From NCBI RefSeq assembly GCF_040369795.1, contig NZ_AP028955.1:930001-994000 (forward strand): a DNA stretch of 64,000 nt. The letters are read 5' to 3'. Shown here in pieces: positions 32,151-44,029 of this stretch; position 1 is the first letter of the stretch, and each line of letters starts with the position of its first letter. Below the pieces are notes generated by a model that saw only the letters and a program-made list of their open reading frames with translations, had not been told where the DNA came from and ran no database searches. A program made the position numbers and the translations under genes. The DNA is from Spiroplasma_E ixodetis_B. Lineage in GTDB: Bacteria > Bacillota_I > Bacilli_A > Mycoplasmatales > VBWQ01.

Positions 32151-32777
32151 AATATAACCCTCTCTTTAAATTTTTGATAGTGTAATCATTTTATATGATT
32201 TATGAAATAAAACAGATTTGATATAAAAATATCGGGGTTTTAGAAATTTAAAATATATTCTTTGATAATTAGAAAAAACACAACATATTGATTTATATCA
32301 TTAATATTTTCATCAACATTTCAATATTGATTTGAGTTTTTAAGTAGTCATTCATTTATTTGGATTTTTTTATTTTTATTACTTAATGATTTTTATTTTT
32401 TAACTTTTTTAATAAATTTTTCTTGATTTTTAAAAAGTGATATGCTGATAGTTTTGGTTTAATATATTTTGTTAGATATTTAATTATTTTTTTCCGTCAT
32501 TAATAATTTTTAATTTTGAAAAAATATTTAATTTATTAATAAAATCCTTTCATGTAAAAACTAGTGTTAATTATATAACAAATTGTTTTTAGAATACATT
32601 CAGTTTTTTTAAAATTAATGTTCTGGTAAAAAATCTAAGAAACAAGAATCAATAATTACAAAAACAACATATTAACTATTTTATATATCTTTCAACGATG
32701 AAAGTCCATTTTTAAGTAAAAAATATATGTTATAATTTAATAAATAAGTAAAAAATATTATAGTTAGGGTGATAAAA
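32151..32777. other. AT-rich stretch without recognisable gene
   Basis: 627 bp of very AT-rich DNA with no sustained reading frame in any frame even with TGA as Trp. It probably contains the promoter of the degV gene at its right end. No repeat or IS end recognised. Confidence 0.5.
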
Positions 32778-33659
32778 TTGAAAAAAAAAATTGGTATTGT
32801 CGCTGATTCCTCTTCAGGATTTTCAATTAAAGATTTAAAAGAAATGAATATTGGATTTTGTCCATTATTAATCACTTTTAGTGATGATACAACTATTACT
32901 GATGACCATAACATTCTAAATGATGAAGAATTCTATAATAGAATAGTTCATGAAAAACAATCTGCCAAAACTTCGCAAACACCACTTGGTCAAATGAGTA
33001 TAATTTGAGAAGATGCTTTAACTAAATTTGAAAAGATTATTTTTATTTCTTTATCAAAAGGGTTATCGGGCCAATATAACACTGCTACTATGTTATCAAA
33101 AGAATCTAATTTTAAAGATAAGGTTTTTGTTTTTGATAGTAATGGTGTTTCAGTTATTAACTGACTATTAGTTAAAAAAGCATATCAAATGTCACTTAAC
33201 GAAAAAAATAATGTCAATGATATTATAGAAGCACTAAAATTAATAAGAGATAACTATATAGCATTTATTTTACCTTATGATTTAAATTATTTAGTTCGTG
33301 GTGGTAGAATTTCAAAAGCAGCAGCAGCCTTAGCTACTATGTTAAAAATAACTCCAATTTTATCTTTTGACGGAACCATTGATAAATTTGATAAAACAAG
33401 AACATGAGATAAAGCTATTAAAAATACTCTTAAAGAAATTAATAAAAATAAAAAAATAGAAAGTATTACTCTTTTTTACATTATTCATGCTTTTGCTGAG
33501 GCAAAAGAAATAGAAAAAGTTACAAAATTTGTTAAAGATTATGGCATTAAAAACGTCAAAACTATTAATTTAGCAAATGTAATTTGTGCTCATACAGGAA
33601 TTGGAACCTTCAGTTTTGTTGCTTTTAATTTAGATAAAGATAAATTACCAAAATTATAA
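32778..33659 (+). CDS. DegV family protein (second copy)
   Basis: 293 residues starting at TTG 32778 (KKKIGIVADSSSGFSIKDLK) behind AGGGTGAT; GTG 32769 would add three residues. Family marks: SAKTSQTPLGQMSIIW, FISLSKGLSGQYNTATMLSK, VFDSNGVSVINW, DLNYLVRGGRISKAAAALAT. Binds a fatty acid in FakB-type enzymes. Paralogue of 13980-14843; two FakB proteins with different chain preferences are common. Confidence 0.92.
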
Positions 33660-33668
33660 TAATAAAAA

Positions 33669-33704
33669 ATTCACTTTTATGAGAAACATTTAAAAGTGAT
33701 TTTT
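33669..33704 (+). terminator. Bidirectional terminator between degV and tRNA-Trp
   Basis: Stem AATTCACTTTTA / TAAAAGTGATTTTT at the meeting point of the two convergent genes. Confidence 0.75.
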
Positions 33705-33709
33705 AATAA

Positions 33710-33784
33710 TGGCAGGGGTGGCAGGACTCGAACCCACAACACTCGGATCTGAAGGCCGATGTTCTACCATTGAACTACACCCCT
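33710..33784 (-). tRNA. tRNA-Trp (anticodon TCA, reads UGA)
   Basis: 75 nt with encoded CCA. Acceptor AGGGGTG / CACCCCT, D arm GTTCAATGGTAGAAC, anticodon loop CTTCAGA giving TCA, T arm GTGGGTTCGAGTCCTGC. A TCA anticodon decodes UGA as Trp, matching the many in-frame TGA codons here. The closing pair of the anticodon stem is a C-U mismatch by my reading. Confidence 0.92.
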
Positions 33785-33843
33785 AAAATATTTAATTTAA
33801 ATAGTACATGTTCAATTTTACGCGAAAGAAGTTTTAAGTTCAA

Positions 33844-34305
33844 TTAAAATTTCATTTTTTTTATTTTTAATTCACATTTATCACAAATTCCATGAATTTC
33901 TAACTTATAATGTGAAAAATAAAAATTATTTTTAGTTGCTAATTTTTCAAGTTTTTCTTCTTGTAATGGTGAAATTTGTTGTTTATCTTCGAAAGAGGCA
34001 TGAATAATTTTATTACAAAAATTACAAATAATATGAACGGTATTTTCTGATAGTTCATAAATTATTTGTTTTCCTTCAAAAACATTAGCATGAATAATAT
34101 GTTCTGTCATTAATAAATCAATAGTATTATAAATGCTCATAATATTAATATTGTCATTACCTTCTTTTGTTAAAAAACTAATAATATCATTAATACTAAC
34201 ATGTTGCTTAAGCGTTAATACTTTAATAACTGCTTTACGAACATCAGTTAAACGATAGTCTTTATCTTTCAACTTTTGGATAATATTTTCAAAATTTTTA
34301 TTCAT
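33844..34305 (-). CDS. Fur family metalloregulator
   Basis: 153 residues. Winged-helix N-terminus (DYRLTDVRKAVIKVL ... MSIYNTIDLLMTEHIIH) and dimerisation domain with two CxxC pairs (IICNFCNKI and ICDKCELK) that would hold structural zinc. The HHHH cluster of true Fur is reduced to VHIICNFC, so Fur versus PerR versus Zur cannot be settled. Likely controls metal or peroxide genes. Stands next to acpP, separated by 25 bp. Confidence 0.88.
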   Translation of the reverse strand: MNKNFENIIQKLKDKDYRLTDVRKAVIKVLTLKQHVSINDIISFLTKEGNDNINIMSIYNTIDLLMTEHIIHANVFEGKQIIYELSENTVHIICNFCNKIIHASFEDKQQISPLQEEKLEKLATKNNFYFSHYKLEIHGICDKCELKIKKMKF

Positions 34306-34330
34306 ACTAATCTCCTGATAAAATATAATA

Positions 34331-34585
34331 TTACTTTTTTTTATTTTCTGCTGATTCTAATCTCTCAATTTCATTTATTAAATCTTGAACTGTTTTTGTT
34401 TGTAAATCCAGTAATTTATTATCATCAATTTTTACATGATGCTCTTCTTCTAATTTAAGAACAATCATTACTAATCCAAGAGAGTCAATTTTTACATCTT
34501 TAAATTTAGTTTTCGGTGTAATTTTTTCTTTAATCTCTGGATAATCCTCTTTAACAATTTTATGAATTTCACTTAAAATATTCAT
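34331..34585 (-). CDS. acpP: Acyl carrier protein
   Basis: 84 residues, MNILSEIHKIVKEDYPEIKE, with the phosphopantetheine site KIDSLGLVMIVLKLEEE (Ser in DSLG) and four-helix ACP length. Ribosome site AGGAG ahead of ATG 34585. In mollicutes lacking fatty-acid synthesis it serves lipid assembly or acyl transfer. Confidence 0.92.
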   Translation of the reverse strand: MNILSEIHKIVKEDYPEIKEKITPKTKFKDVKIDSLGLVMIVLKLEEEHHVKIDDNKLLDLQTKTVQDLINEIERLESAENKKK

Positions 34586-34819
34586 AAATTCACTCCTAAT
34601 TTAAATCGTTTTTATTAATAGTTATACTTATTATAACATAGAGCATTAAATTTTATTTGTTATTTTAAAATATCATTCTAAATAATCTAGTTTTAAATTA
34701 GTATTATATTCAAGTCATACAGCATTATTTAAAATATTAAAATGAAAAATAAAATTATTAATTTTTCATTGTGGAAATGTTTTAATAATTAGCTTTAAAA
34801 ATATGTATTGAAATAAATG

Positions 34820-35119
34820 TTAATTAAATTGTATTTTATATATAATATGTGACTGATTTGCTAAGATAGTACTATTTTTATCTAAAATAATTGTAATACT
34901 TTCATTTAATTTTTTAATATCAATAGCTTCTTCAACTATCTCTGGATTTAAATTTTCTTTTTTATCATCTACGGTCTCCAATTCTACATCATATTCTTTT
35001 ACCATTTCATTTAAATTTTTATTAGTTTAAAAATTTTTGATAATAAAAAATAACATAATACTTAATGTAATAGTGATAGTAATAATTAAAATGCTAATTT
35101 GTAACTTACGTATAAACAT
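34820..35119 (-). pseudogene. Small membrane protein, nonsense-broken
   Basis: ATG 35119: FIRKLQISILIITITITLSI is an N-terminal membrane anchor, then TAA after KNF at residue 30, and the same frame continues NLNEMVKEYDVELETVDDKK to TAA 34820. One stop splits an otherwise 99-codon gene. Begins 1 bp after the end of the broken gene upstream. Function unknown. Confidence 0.55.
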
Positions 35120-35120
35120 T

Positions 35121-37665
35121 TTATACCTTTATTTGACTATGAATTAAATACTTATAATCAATAAAACTAAAGTTATCACTACTATAAAATTTTAATATTT
35201 CATTGTAATTTCAACTAAAATTAGTAGTTGCCACTCAATTTTCACTATTATTTCTTATTAATTTTTTAATAAAAATAGAATGATATGGACCACCAATAAT
35301 TGGCTCACTACTTTCTTAAATAAATTTTAAATTAATATCATATTTAAAAAAGTTTTGAAAATTAAATGGAATATTTATATTAAAGTGAAAATCTTCAAAT
35401 CTTGATAAGTCAAATTGATTTTTTCCTATTTCATCATTCAATACTATTTTATTTACAATGCTATTATAAATAGTGTTATAAAATTCTAAATAATATTCAT
35501 CAATTTTTTTTATTACGTAATAAAAAAGCTGGTATTTTATTATTTTGATAAAATTTTGATAGATTTTCATTAATATTTAATGATGTATTTTGTTGTAAAT
35601 CAAAATTATTATTAAATATTAATATTTTACGTAATATTGTTTCTTTATCATTAGACATATTCCGTAAATAAATTTAATCAATTGTCAATAATAATATTTA
35701 TAAATTTTTTAGTGTTAATAATTATAGAAGTTAATATTTTTAAAAAAATACTTTAAAAATAAATTTATATTCCAAACACAAAAATTGTTAATATTATTTT
35801 TATATTAACTTGATAAAAATTTAAATTTTTAAAAAAATATTTTTAATATTTTTTTATTTTAATGGTTTTGTTTTATTAAAAATTTCACAAAGTAAGTTAA
35901 ATCTTAAGTACATAAGTCTAAATATACTTTTTCTACATTTATTTATTAAAATTTTGAATCTTTTAATCAAGCAAAAACATGTTCAACTTTAATTCTAATT
36001 TTTGAAATAATTTTATTGTAGATTTTTTCTTGTTTAGTTAATTTTTTATTTTTAGTTTTTTTAATTGGTAATATAGTATTTTTATAAATATTTTGTATTC
36101 CTTGATATCCCAAATCACCAATAATTATTGTTTTTTCTGAAAATTCAAGATTTGAATTTTTTAATATTTGAAAATCATGTACTTTTCCATTATCAGCAAA
36201 AATATCAACAATTTTTTTATTAAAAAAGTCATATATAATTTGAAATTTTATAGAAAACATTCAACTTTTACCAGAAAAATATTCTAACTGTAGTTTTTTT
36301 TAGTTGGTCTTTCAATTTCAATTTCAGTTGAATCAATTAAATAAAATTGAAATTCATTTAAATCTTCTTGTTTTTTATCAATTTTTGATTTTCATTTTGT
36401 TTTTAAAAACTGATAATCTTTGTCATCACTAAGTTTATTTTCTACTCAAGTAATATTTCGAAAACAACTTGATGCACTCATTTTATATTTAATACTCATT
36501 TGGAAAAAAGTATAATATTCTTTTCAGTATACTAAAGTCATCATCAATCTTTCTTCAACTGAAAGTTTATATTTTCTACCTTTAGTTTTTTTTAAATTTT
36601 CTATTTCAATTAATTTTGTTAACATTTCATCAAAATGAAAACGTTTTATACCAAAATATCTATAAAATTGTTCATTTTTTAATTTTTTTAAATTTTCAAA
36701 ATTCATTTTTATCAACACCTTATTAATTTATTAATAAAGAAAATATAAAATAAATTTTAAATTATTAATTGAATTTTAAAAAATTTATTTACGGAATATG
36801 TCTATTATATCAATCTTTTACTTTTGGAAAATGCGATACTAGATAACGTTTTATTTTTATCGGCACTATATTTGCAGTATTAATATTATTACCAGAAAAC
36901 TTAAAAACCTCATCTAATCTTGATTATCCACCAACTATCATGTTCTTCATAATCGTTTTAGAAAAAATATGATAAAATTTTTTATCAGAGAAATTTGTCG
37001 TTAAAATAATAGGATTTTTAATTTCTAAATTAAAATTTGTTGTAATAAACATTTTTGGTTTAATTTGTAATTGATACTGTGGATTACTATTAAAATAAAA
37101 ACTAAGTGATCCATAATTATGTTTATTATTAATATGACGATTTTCCTTTAAATTACTAGGTTTTTTACAATTAAAACTATAATTTAAAATATTTACATTA
37201 TCTTTTTTAATTGCTATTGCTGGTAAAATTATCTTATAAGTTTTCATAACCATATGCAAAAAAAGAAATATCAGCATATGGACCGAGTTTATTATTTTCA
37301 AGTAATTCTAAATATGAAGAAGTAAAAAATCATCACTTAATTGATTTAGATATCACAAGTTGGCCAATTGCTTGCTTAATATTACTATAATTCAAATCAT
37401 ATTGAAACGTTACATCGTCAAGTAATAATTCACTTGGTTCTTTGTTAATATCACAATCATAACTATATGCTTCTACAATTTGAAGTTCAATATAATAATA
37501 ACTGCTTTTTTGCAAAGTTTGGATCGGAAAGCCAACCACTGTAAATCTTGGAATTAAAAATAATTCTTTTTCATAAATGGGGCTGTTTTTTACATCACTC
37601 GTTAAATTCATCTTTTGTTCTAAAAAACTACGCGAATTCAATAAATCAATGCTATTAATATTCAT
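35121..37665 (-). pseudogene. Unknown gene of the proS operon, decayed and IS5-interrupted
   Basis: ATG 37665 after AAGGATATAA: MNINSIDLLNSRSFLEQKMN, ELFLIPRFTVVGFPIQTLQK, SYYYIELQIVEAYSYD. The frame is lost near 37245, a TAA sits near 36927, an IS5-like element occupies 35653-36803, and two more breaks follow (about 35520 and 35316) before the end at 35121 (FSFIDYKYLIHSQIKV). About 463 codons without the IS. Tyr/Asn-rich with beta-strand-like stretches and no recognised domain. Clearly dead in this strain. Confidence 0.6.
35653..36803 (-). mobile_element. IS5-like element, complete, with ATT target duplication
   Basis: 1151 bp; ATT at 35650-35652 and 36804-36806. OrfA 36284-36706 (140 residues, MNFENLKKLKNEQFYRYFGI to TKKNYS) is intact, with an eight-A slippery site A AAA AAC at its end; OrfB follows in the -1 frame (QLEYFSGKSWMFSIKF) but one A is missing near 35960, truncating the last 30 residues. 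Confidence 0.9.
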
Positions 37666-37702
37666 TTTATATCCTTAAATTAAATATAAGTATAAAAAAC
37701 GC

Positions 37703-38032
37703 TTAATAGCCGTTTTTTCTAATTTTTCATATTCTTTGATATGATAATATTTTTTTTCATCAATTTTTATTTGATTTAACTAAGAACGTTCTAATAATAT
37801 AACTATATTCATTTTTTGGTAATAATGCTAAAACTGTATCAACAATTTGCACATGTTTTTCATAATTTTTTAAATCCTTATTTATCACTATCTTATTAGC
37901 ATAGTGAACAGTATCCTCTTTCAAAACATAATTTTCTTTAAAATTATTATTTGCTAATGTTAATTTCGCTTGTTCATATTTAACAAAAATAGCAGCAATT
38001 AGTTGCTTATCAGCACTTATCTGTTCTTTCAT
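37703..38032 (-). CDS. Hypothetical protein downstream of proS
   Basis: 109 residues, MKEQISADKQLIAAIFVKYE, soluble, with alternating charged and hydrophobic stretches. ATG 38032 after GAGGTG. Two consecutive TGA Trp codons near the C-terminus (NKNWWKKI). Ends 37 bp before the decayed gene at 37665. No domain recognised. Confidence 0.7.
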
Positions 38033-38105
38033 TATTATCACCTCAATAATAATTTAAAAACAAATAATTATTTTTCCTCTATTTTATTTCTATTTAACTT
38101 ACTAT

Positions 38106-39557
38106 TTAATATGATCTTGCAAAATAAGTTCAGACACTATTAGGAGTTTGACACTTAAAACAATTACTTGGTTTTTTATATGGTTCTAAAGGAATACAAC
38201 GTGATGTTGTACCAGTTAAACTTTTAATTTCTTCTTCACACTTTATTTGATCACAAAAAGGTACAATAAAGAAACCTTTATGAATTTTAACTAATTTATG
38301 ATATTCATTAAAATCTGTTAATTCTTTTAAACTTGTATTTATTTTTTTTTGTGAACTATTAAATAAAGATTTATTTAATTTATTTAATTGATTAATAATA
38401 GTTGTTACTAATAATTTTTCATTATTCATTTCAACATCAATAGTATCTAAATTATGACGTAAAATTAATTTAATTACTTGGTTTTTAATTTCTTGCTCAC
38501 CAATTGCAATAGTAATTGGAATACCTTTAATTTGACTTTCAATTTTCTTATAAGAAAAACTTTTATTATCTTCATTTATTAATACTCGGAAATGAGAACT
38601 TAAAATTTTAAATATTCTTTCAACAGTTATTTTAAATTTATCACTTTTAGGTGATAAATTTAAAAGCATAATCTGATGCGGTGCAATTGTAGATGGCAAT
38701 ACTAAACCTAGATCATCGCTATGTGCCATAATTAAAGCGCCAATTAATCTTGTCGATACACCTCATGATGTTTGATATCCTAATTCTTGTTTATTGTCTT
38801 TATTGCTAAATTTAATATTAAATACCTTTGTGAACTCTTGGCCAAAATAATGACTAGTACCGGCTTGTAATGCTTGTCCATCTTGCATCATAGTTTCAAT
38901 TGTATATGTCATTTTTGCCCCAGCAAAACGTTCGTGAATTGTTTTTGCGCCAACAATAACTTTAATTGCTAATTGTTTTTGAACAAAATCAGCATACAAC
39001 TTAATCATTTTTAATGTAAAGTTTTTTGCTTCTTCATCGTTATTATGCATTGTATGTCCTTCTTGTCATAAAAATTCACTAGTTCTTAAGAATGGTTTTG
39101 TATTTTTTTCTCATCTAACAACATTACATCATTGATTATATAATAATGGTAATTGTTTATATGAACTAATTATTTTTGAAAAATGACGACAAAATAAAAC
39201 TTCTGAAGTAGGACGAATAATTAGTTCTTCTGATAATTGATTATTTCCAACTTTAGTTACAGTTGCACATTCTGGTGCAAAACCATCAATATGATCTTTT
39301 TCAACTTGAAATGCTTTTTGACTAATTAAAAGTGGTAACATTACATTTTCAATATTTAAAATTTTAAATTTTTGATTTAATAAATGTTGAATATTTTCTC
39401 AAATTGCATATCCGCGAGGACGAAAAATAATGGTACCGGCTGCCGAACCATTTTCTGCACCATAATCACAAAGTTCTGCTTGCTTAATAACATCAGTATA
39501 TCATTTGGCAAAATCAATCTCTCTTGCTGTAATATTTTTATTCTTTGCATTATTCAT
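38106..39557 (-). CDS. proS: Prolyl-tRNA synthetase (short, archaeal/eukaryote-like type)
   Basis: 483 residues. NITAREIDFAKWYTDVIKQA start, class II motifs GTIIFRPRGYAIWENIQ, IIRPTSEVLFCRHFSK, LRTSEFLWQEGHTMH, and C-terminal FKCQTPNSVWTYFARSY typical of the type without the INS editing domain. It charges tRNA-Pro; Mycoplasmatales use this type. ATG 39557 lies just behind the stop (39564) of the EAL-like gene, so it is likely co-transcribed. Confidence 0.95.
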
Positions 39558-39563
39558 AATGAT

Positions 39564-41345
39564 CTATTCACCTTTCGTTGATTGACTTTTATGTCATTTC
39601 CAATAATTTGGATAATTTAAAGCATCTAGCACTTTATTTGCTTGTTCTGATTCTAATACTTTTCCTAGTAAATAGTCAACCTTTAATCCTTTTAAAACAA
39701 TAATTTCAGGAACATTAATAATACCACGAGCTAAAATATTTTTAATACCTAAAATTCTTAAATAATGCAAGCAAATAATAACATCAATATATTTACTAAA
39801 ACTAAAAGTAACTTGTTCTAATAAATTAGAAGTTAAAACTACATAATCAGGCTTAAAATGATTAATTAATTTAAAATTATCAATATGACGTAAATCATGA
39901 GTAAAAGAAATTTTTATTTTATTACTACGAATAGTTTTAATAATTGAATCATACTTATTCCAACTATTAATTTCACCAATATCTTGAAAATCAAAAATTA
40001 AATCACAATTTTCAAAAAGATTTTTTCTCTTATTAACAAGAGCAATCAACTTTGTTAAAATAGTTTTATCTTGTAACTCAATTAAACTAACAGGAAGAAT
40101 AAGGTTTTTTTCTTGTTTTAATTTCGCAAATTTTTCAAATGTTTGAATAAATAAAGGTTCATTTAGTTTTCATCACAATCCTGAATCTTGAATATTACGC
40201 ATCAAAACAATAAACGAAACATAATAAGAGTTTTTAACAAAATTTCATCAAGCATAGTAACAATTTGGCTCATTTGAATTATCACTTTTATATACTGGTC
40301 TAATACTAACACTTAATAATTTTTCCATTTGCTCTGATTGTAGAAGTGAATAGTGATTATAATCAGGATAATTTAAAATATCATTTGTCTTCAATTTAAT
40401 TTCAATTAAGTCTCTACTTTGTACTACTTCTAATTGATTCTTATCAATAATTTTATTATATAATATATAGACATTTGAAGCATCAGTTTTTACTGAAGCA
40501 TAAACACATCATATTTGACTTTGAATCTGCAAATAACTACTTTTTTCTACTAAATTACGTTTAATATAACTATTTATTTTTTTTTGGAATCGATATAAAT
40601 TTATTTTCTTATTTCTAGAATAAATTAAAAACTGACCATCATAATATTTACAAATAATAGTATTATCTAATCCTAAAGTTATTTTACTATAATATGAAAT
40701 TAATAATTCCATTCGTTCAATATTATTAAGAGTTAAAATATTTTCTAATGCTAAATAATTTTTTATTTTTATTAAAATCATATATTCAAATTGACTATTT
40801 ATTTTTTTATTATATTTTTTTTGACTAAAATTATCTAAAATAGTTTGCACAAAAAATGACTTTACCACTGTTAACTCATTTTGTTGTAAAATAATTGCTT
40901 GTGAAATAGCAAAACGATTATAACGAATATTACTTTGCATTTGACCATACAAAACTTTATTATTATCAAAATAATCAATTGATAAATCATAAACAATAAC
41001 TTTACTTCCTAATTGAAAGGAAACCGAAAAATGACATGGCTCAAATGGAACTTTATTCACTAATAAATCTTGAATAAAAATTTCAATTTTTACTTTAGTT
41101 TTACGATTCATCATTGATTTAAATACAAACAATGAAATTCGTTTTTTACGATTTAAAACTTCTAAGCGTTCAGAAAAAGTAATAATTTCATTTTTTAAAT
41201 CAATTTTCAATGGAACTAAACTTAACAAATCACCATGGATAACGTTATAATATTGATTATTACGATGATTTAAACGCATAAATAAAATAATTATTATTGT
41301 CATAAAAGGAATTAAAGCAATAATTACAATTGTAGATCAACGCAT
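39564..41345 (-). CDS. Membrane protein with degenerate GGDEF/EAL-like domains
   Basis: 593 residues. One TM at the N-terminus (RWSTIVIIALIPFMTIIIIL). Residues about 60-270 are weakly GGDEF-like. Residues 345-585 show the EAL rhythm: LILPVSLIELQDKTILTKLI, CDLIFDFQDIGEINSW, IKISFTHDLRHIDNFKL, KPDYVVLTSNLLEQ, LRILGIKNILARGIINVPEI, LKVDYLLGKVLES. The catalytic EAL, DDFG and E of EGVE are missing or changed, so phosphodiesterase activity is unlikely. ATG 41345 after GGAGGTGAAATT. May be a scaffold or sensor. Confidence 0.55.
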
Positions 41346-41359
41346 AATTTCACCTCCAT

Positions 41360-42061
41360 TTAATCAGAACCTAAAGTAATATTACCATTATTTCCTTGGA
41401 AAAGTTTTAACTTTAGTCTTTGATTATCAATATATAATTTAGCTAAACGAAACATTTTGCGATCTTTAACCAAAATTCAATCAATAGCTTCAACAGGAAT
41501 TGTTTCATATATTTGAACACGATTAGTATCAACATTTAAACCTCAATCTTTAACAGTGTTTTGAAATAATTTATGAATATCAACAGAAATAATAGTTATT
41601 TTATTAACATCAACATTTTGCTCTGCACATCACTTTCAAAAAAAATGACGTGTTGAATTACCTAACTCTAATTCTAAATAAGTAGTGTGTTCTAAATGAG
41701 TTCAAACAATATATTCTTGCTTTGGCAATAATTTAATTTGTGAAGAAGGTTTAATTCCTTGTTCTAATATTAATGTAATGTTACTAACATCAGTATAAAA
41801 AAATAAGTTAAAAATATTTTTATTTTCTAAATGTTTAATAATTTGAATAGTTGATCTTCTTCTAAAATTTAAAAAAATATTATTGCGCTTTTTATTATTC
41901 GTTAAGGTAGAAGATTTATTAGATTTTTTTTGTTTTTTAAACCTATTAAAAAAAGGAGTTTTTTTTTCATTGTCTTCTGATAATTTAGAAATATCCAAAT
42001 TAGGTTGATTTTCATCGCTAAAATATTCTTTAATTTTTTTAATTCGTCGACTTCAACCCAT
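41360..42061 (-). CDS. Hypothetical protein, ADP-ribosyltransferase-like fold possible
   Basis: 233 residues. N-terminal 60 residues very basic (KTPFFNRFKKQKKSNKSS). The rest recalls DUF4433/DarT: NIFNLFFYTDVSNITLILEQ then GIKPSSQIKLL, YIVWTHLEHTTYLELELGNS, HFFWKWCAEQN, ISVDIHKL, and IPVEAIDWILVKDRKMFRLA near the end, as in the closing strand of that family. No antitoxin is adjacent. It precedes the EAL-like gene by 14 bp. Low-confidence family call. Confidence 0.45.
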
Positions 42062-42111
42062 AAATTATGACCACCTTATTATTAATATTTACCTAATTAT
42101 ACTAAATTTTT

Positions 42112-43635
42112 TTAAAATAATGGCGCTAAAATTCTAAGTAATAATAAAAATACACCCCGATAGGCAAAACTACGATGTAGTAGTGGATTACTAATAATTA
42201 AACTAGAATGAATAAAATCTTTTTCAAATGAAGCAGATAAATCACTATTTGTTTTACTATCATAAACAATTACTAAAGTTTGATGATCTGAATAAAGACT
42301 ACGATAATCAAAATTAGTTGAACCAATAATAGTAATATCATCATCAAAAATACCAGACTTAGAATGGTTAAAAACATTATTATATTCATAAATTTTAACA
42401 CCTGACTCAATCAATGAATCATAATAAGTTCTTGACATATCTAATGATAAAAATTTATCAGTAATTCCGGGTAATGATAATCTAACATCAACACCAGAAT
42501 AAGCGCTATTACGCAATGCAGTAATTAAATCGCTAGTTGGAATTAAATAAGGAGTACTAATTCAAACTCGCTTTTTAGCATTACTAATAAATTTAATAAA
42601 TAAATCTTTTTGAATTGTTTCTTTAGTAATCGGTCCATCATCAATTACTTGGACAATAATATTATTTTTAATTTTTATTTCAGATTTTTCAGCACTAATA
42701 TCGATAATATTACCAGTAATAAAATGCCAATCTTGTCTAAATATTAAATCAATTGATTTAACAACTTCCCCGACAATTCTAATTTGGGTATCTCTTCAAA
42801 AGCCATACTTTGCAGAAAGATAAATATAGTTATCTGCTAAGTTAACTCCGCCAGCATAGCCAATATTCCCATCAATAATGATATCTTTACGATGATTACG
42901 AAAATTATAATTTCCTGTCATAAATGGTAATCTAACTGGTGAAAATTTATGAATAATAATTCCCATTTTTTTCATTTTTCATATTTTATATTTAGATAAA
43001 CTAAAATATGAACCAACAGCATCATAAATCATATAAACTTTAACTCCTGCTTCAATCCTTGCTTTTAAAACATTAATAATTACTTCTAATAGTTCCCCTT
43101 CGCCAAGAATAAAATAATTAATAAAAATATAACTTTTTGCTTGTTTTAAATCTTCAATTAATTTAACAAATTTATTAGGACCATTATTTAAAATTTGAAC
43201 ATCATTATTATTATAAAATGGTCGATGAGAAATTCTTGTTGTATAGTTAAATAAAGATAAAGTATCATCACTCAAAGTTATTTTTTTTGATTCTAAAATT
43301 GAATTAGCAAAAGTTCAATCTTCTTGGGTATAAAAATAACTATTTGTTTTTAAATAAGCTTTTTGTTTTCGTCGATAACGATAAGGACGACCAAAAGTTC
43401 AATATAAAAAAATACCGATGATTGGCAAACATAAGGTAACCATAATTCATGATAGTTTTGCATCTTGCATACGATTGGTAATAAAAATAATAATACCGGT
43501 TAAAATAGTTAAAGTAATAATTATCATCAAAATAATTCATGAATATTTAATATAATTAAATATAACGAAAACTATTGTTGCAATCAAAGCAATATATAAG
43601 ATTAATGATAAAAGTAAGTTTACTCGTTTACGCAT
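42112..43635 (-). CDS. cls: Cardiolipin synthase
   Basis: 507 residues. Two N-terminal hairpins of TMs incl. IMVTLCLPIIGIFLYWTFGR (PLDN domain). Two HKD motifs: HRKDIIIDGNIGYAGG and HSKSGIFDDDITIIGS, both with the His, Lys and Asp. Condenses two phosphatidylglycerols into cardiolipin plus glycerol. ATG 43635 after AAGGAG. Full length. Confidence 0.95.
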
Positions 43636-43707
43636 GATTTCTCCTTAATATAAAGAGTTCTTTATTAAATTATATCTAATTATTAATAAATTTATTATTT
43701 AAAAGTA

Positions 43708-43733
43708 AAAAAAGCAATTAATGCTTTTTAAAT
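43708..43733 (-). terminator. Terminator of tRNA-Ser
   Basis: AAAAGCATTAATTGCTTTTT, short stem followed by Ts, directly past the tRNA 3' end. Confidence 0.7.
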
Positions 43734-43735
43734 AA

Positions 43736-43826
43736 TGGCGGAATGGGAGAGATTCGAACTCTCGCGACAGTTTCCCGTCCTAACTGATTAGCAATCAGTC
43801 CTCTTAAGCCTCTTGAGTACCACTCC
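43736..43826 (-). tRNA. tRNA-Ser (anticodon GCT)
   Basis: 91 nt with encoded CCA: acceptor GGAGTGG/CCATTCC, anticodon arm CTGATTGCTAATCAG, long variable arm (GGACGGGAAACTGTC), T arm GAGAGTTCGAATCTCTC. Reads AGC/AGT. Confidence 0.95.
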
Positions 43827-44029
43827 AAAGTTATAATAATAATTATTTTTTTTACAATTATTATTATAACTTTAATTTTAAAATTTACTATGTATTTTTT
43901 AATTTTTTTTAAAAATCCTATATTCCAAAATAAAATTTCACTATTTTTTAAATTAAATAAATAATATATTACTAAATTTGTTACAAATTTATTTATTACT
44001 TGAAACTACTATTCAATAATCTAATTAAT

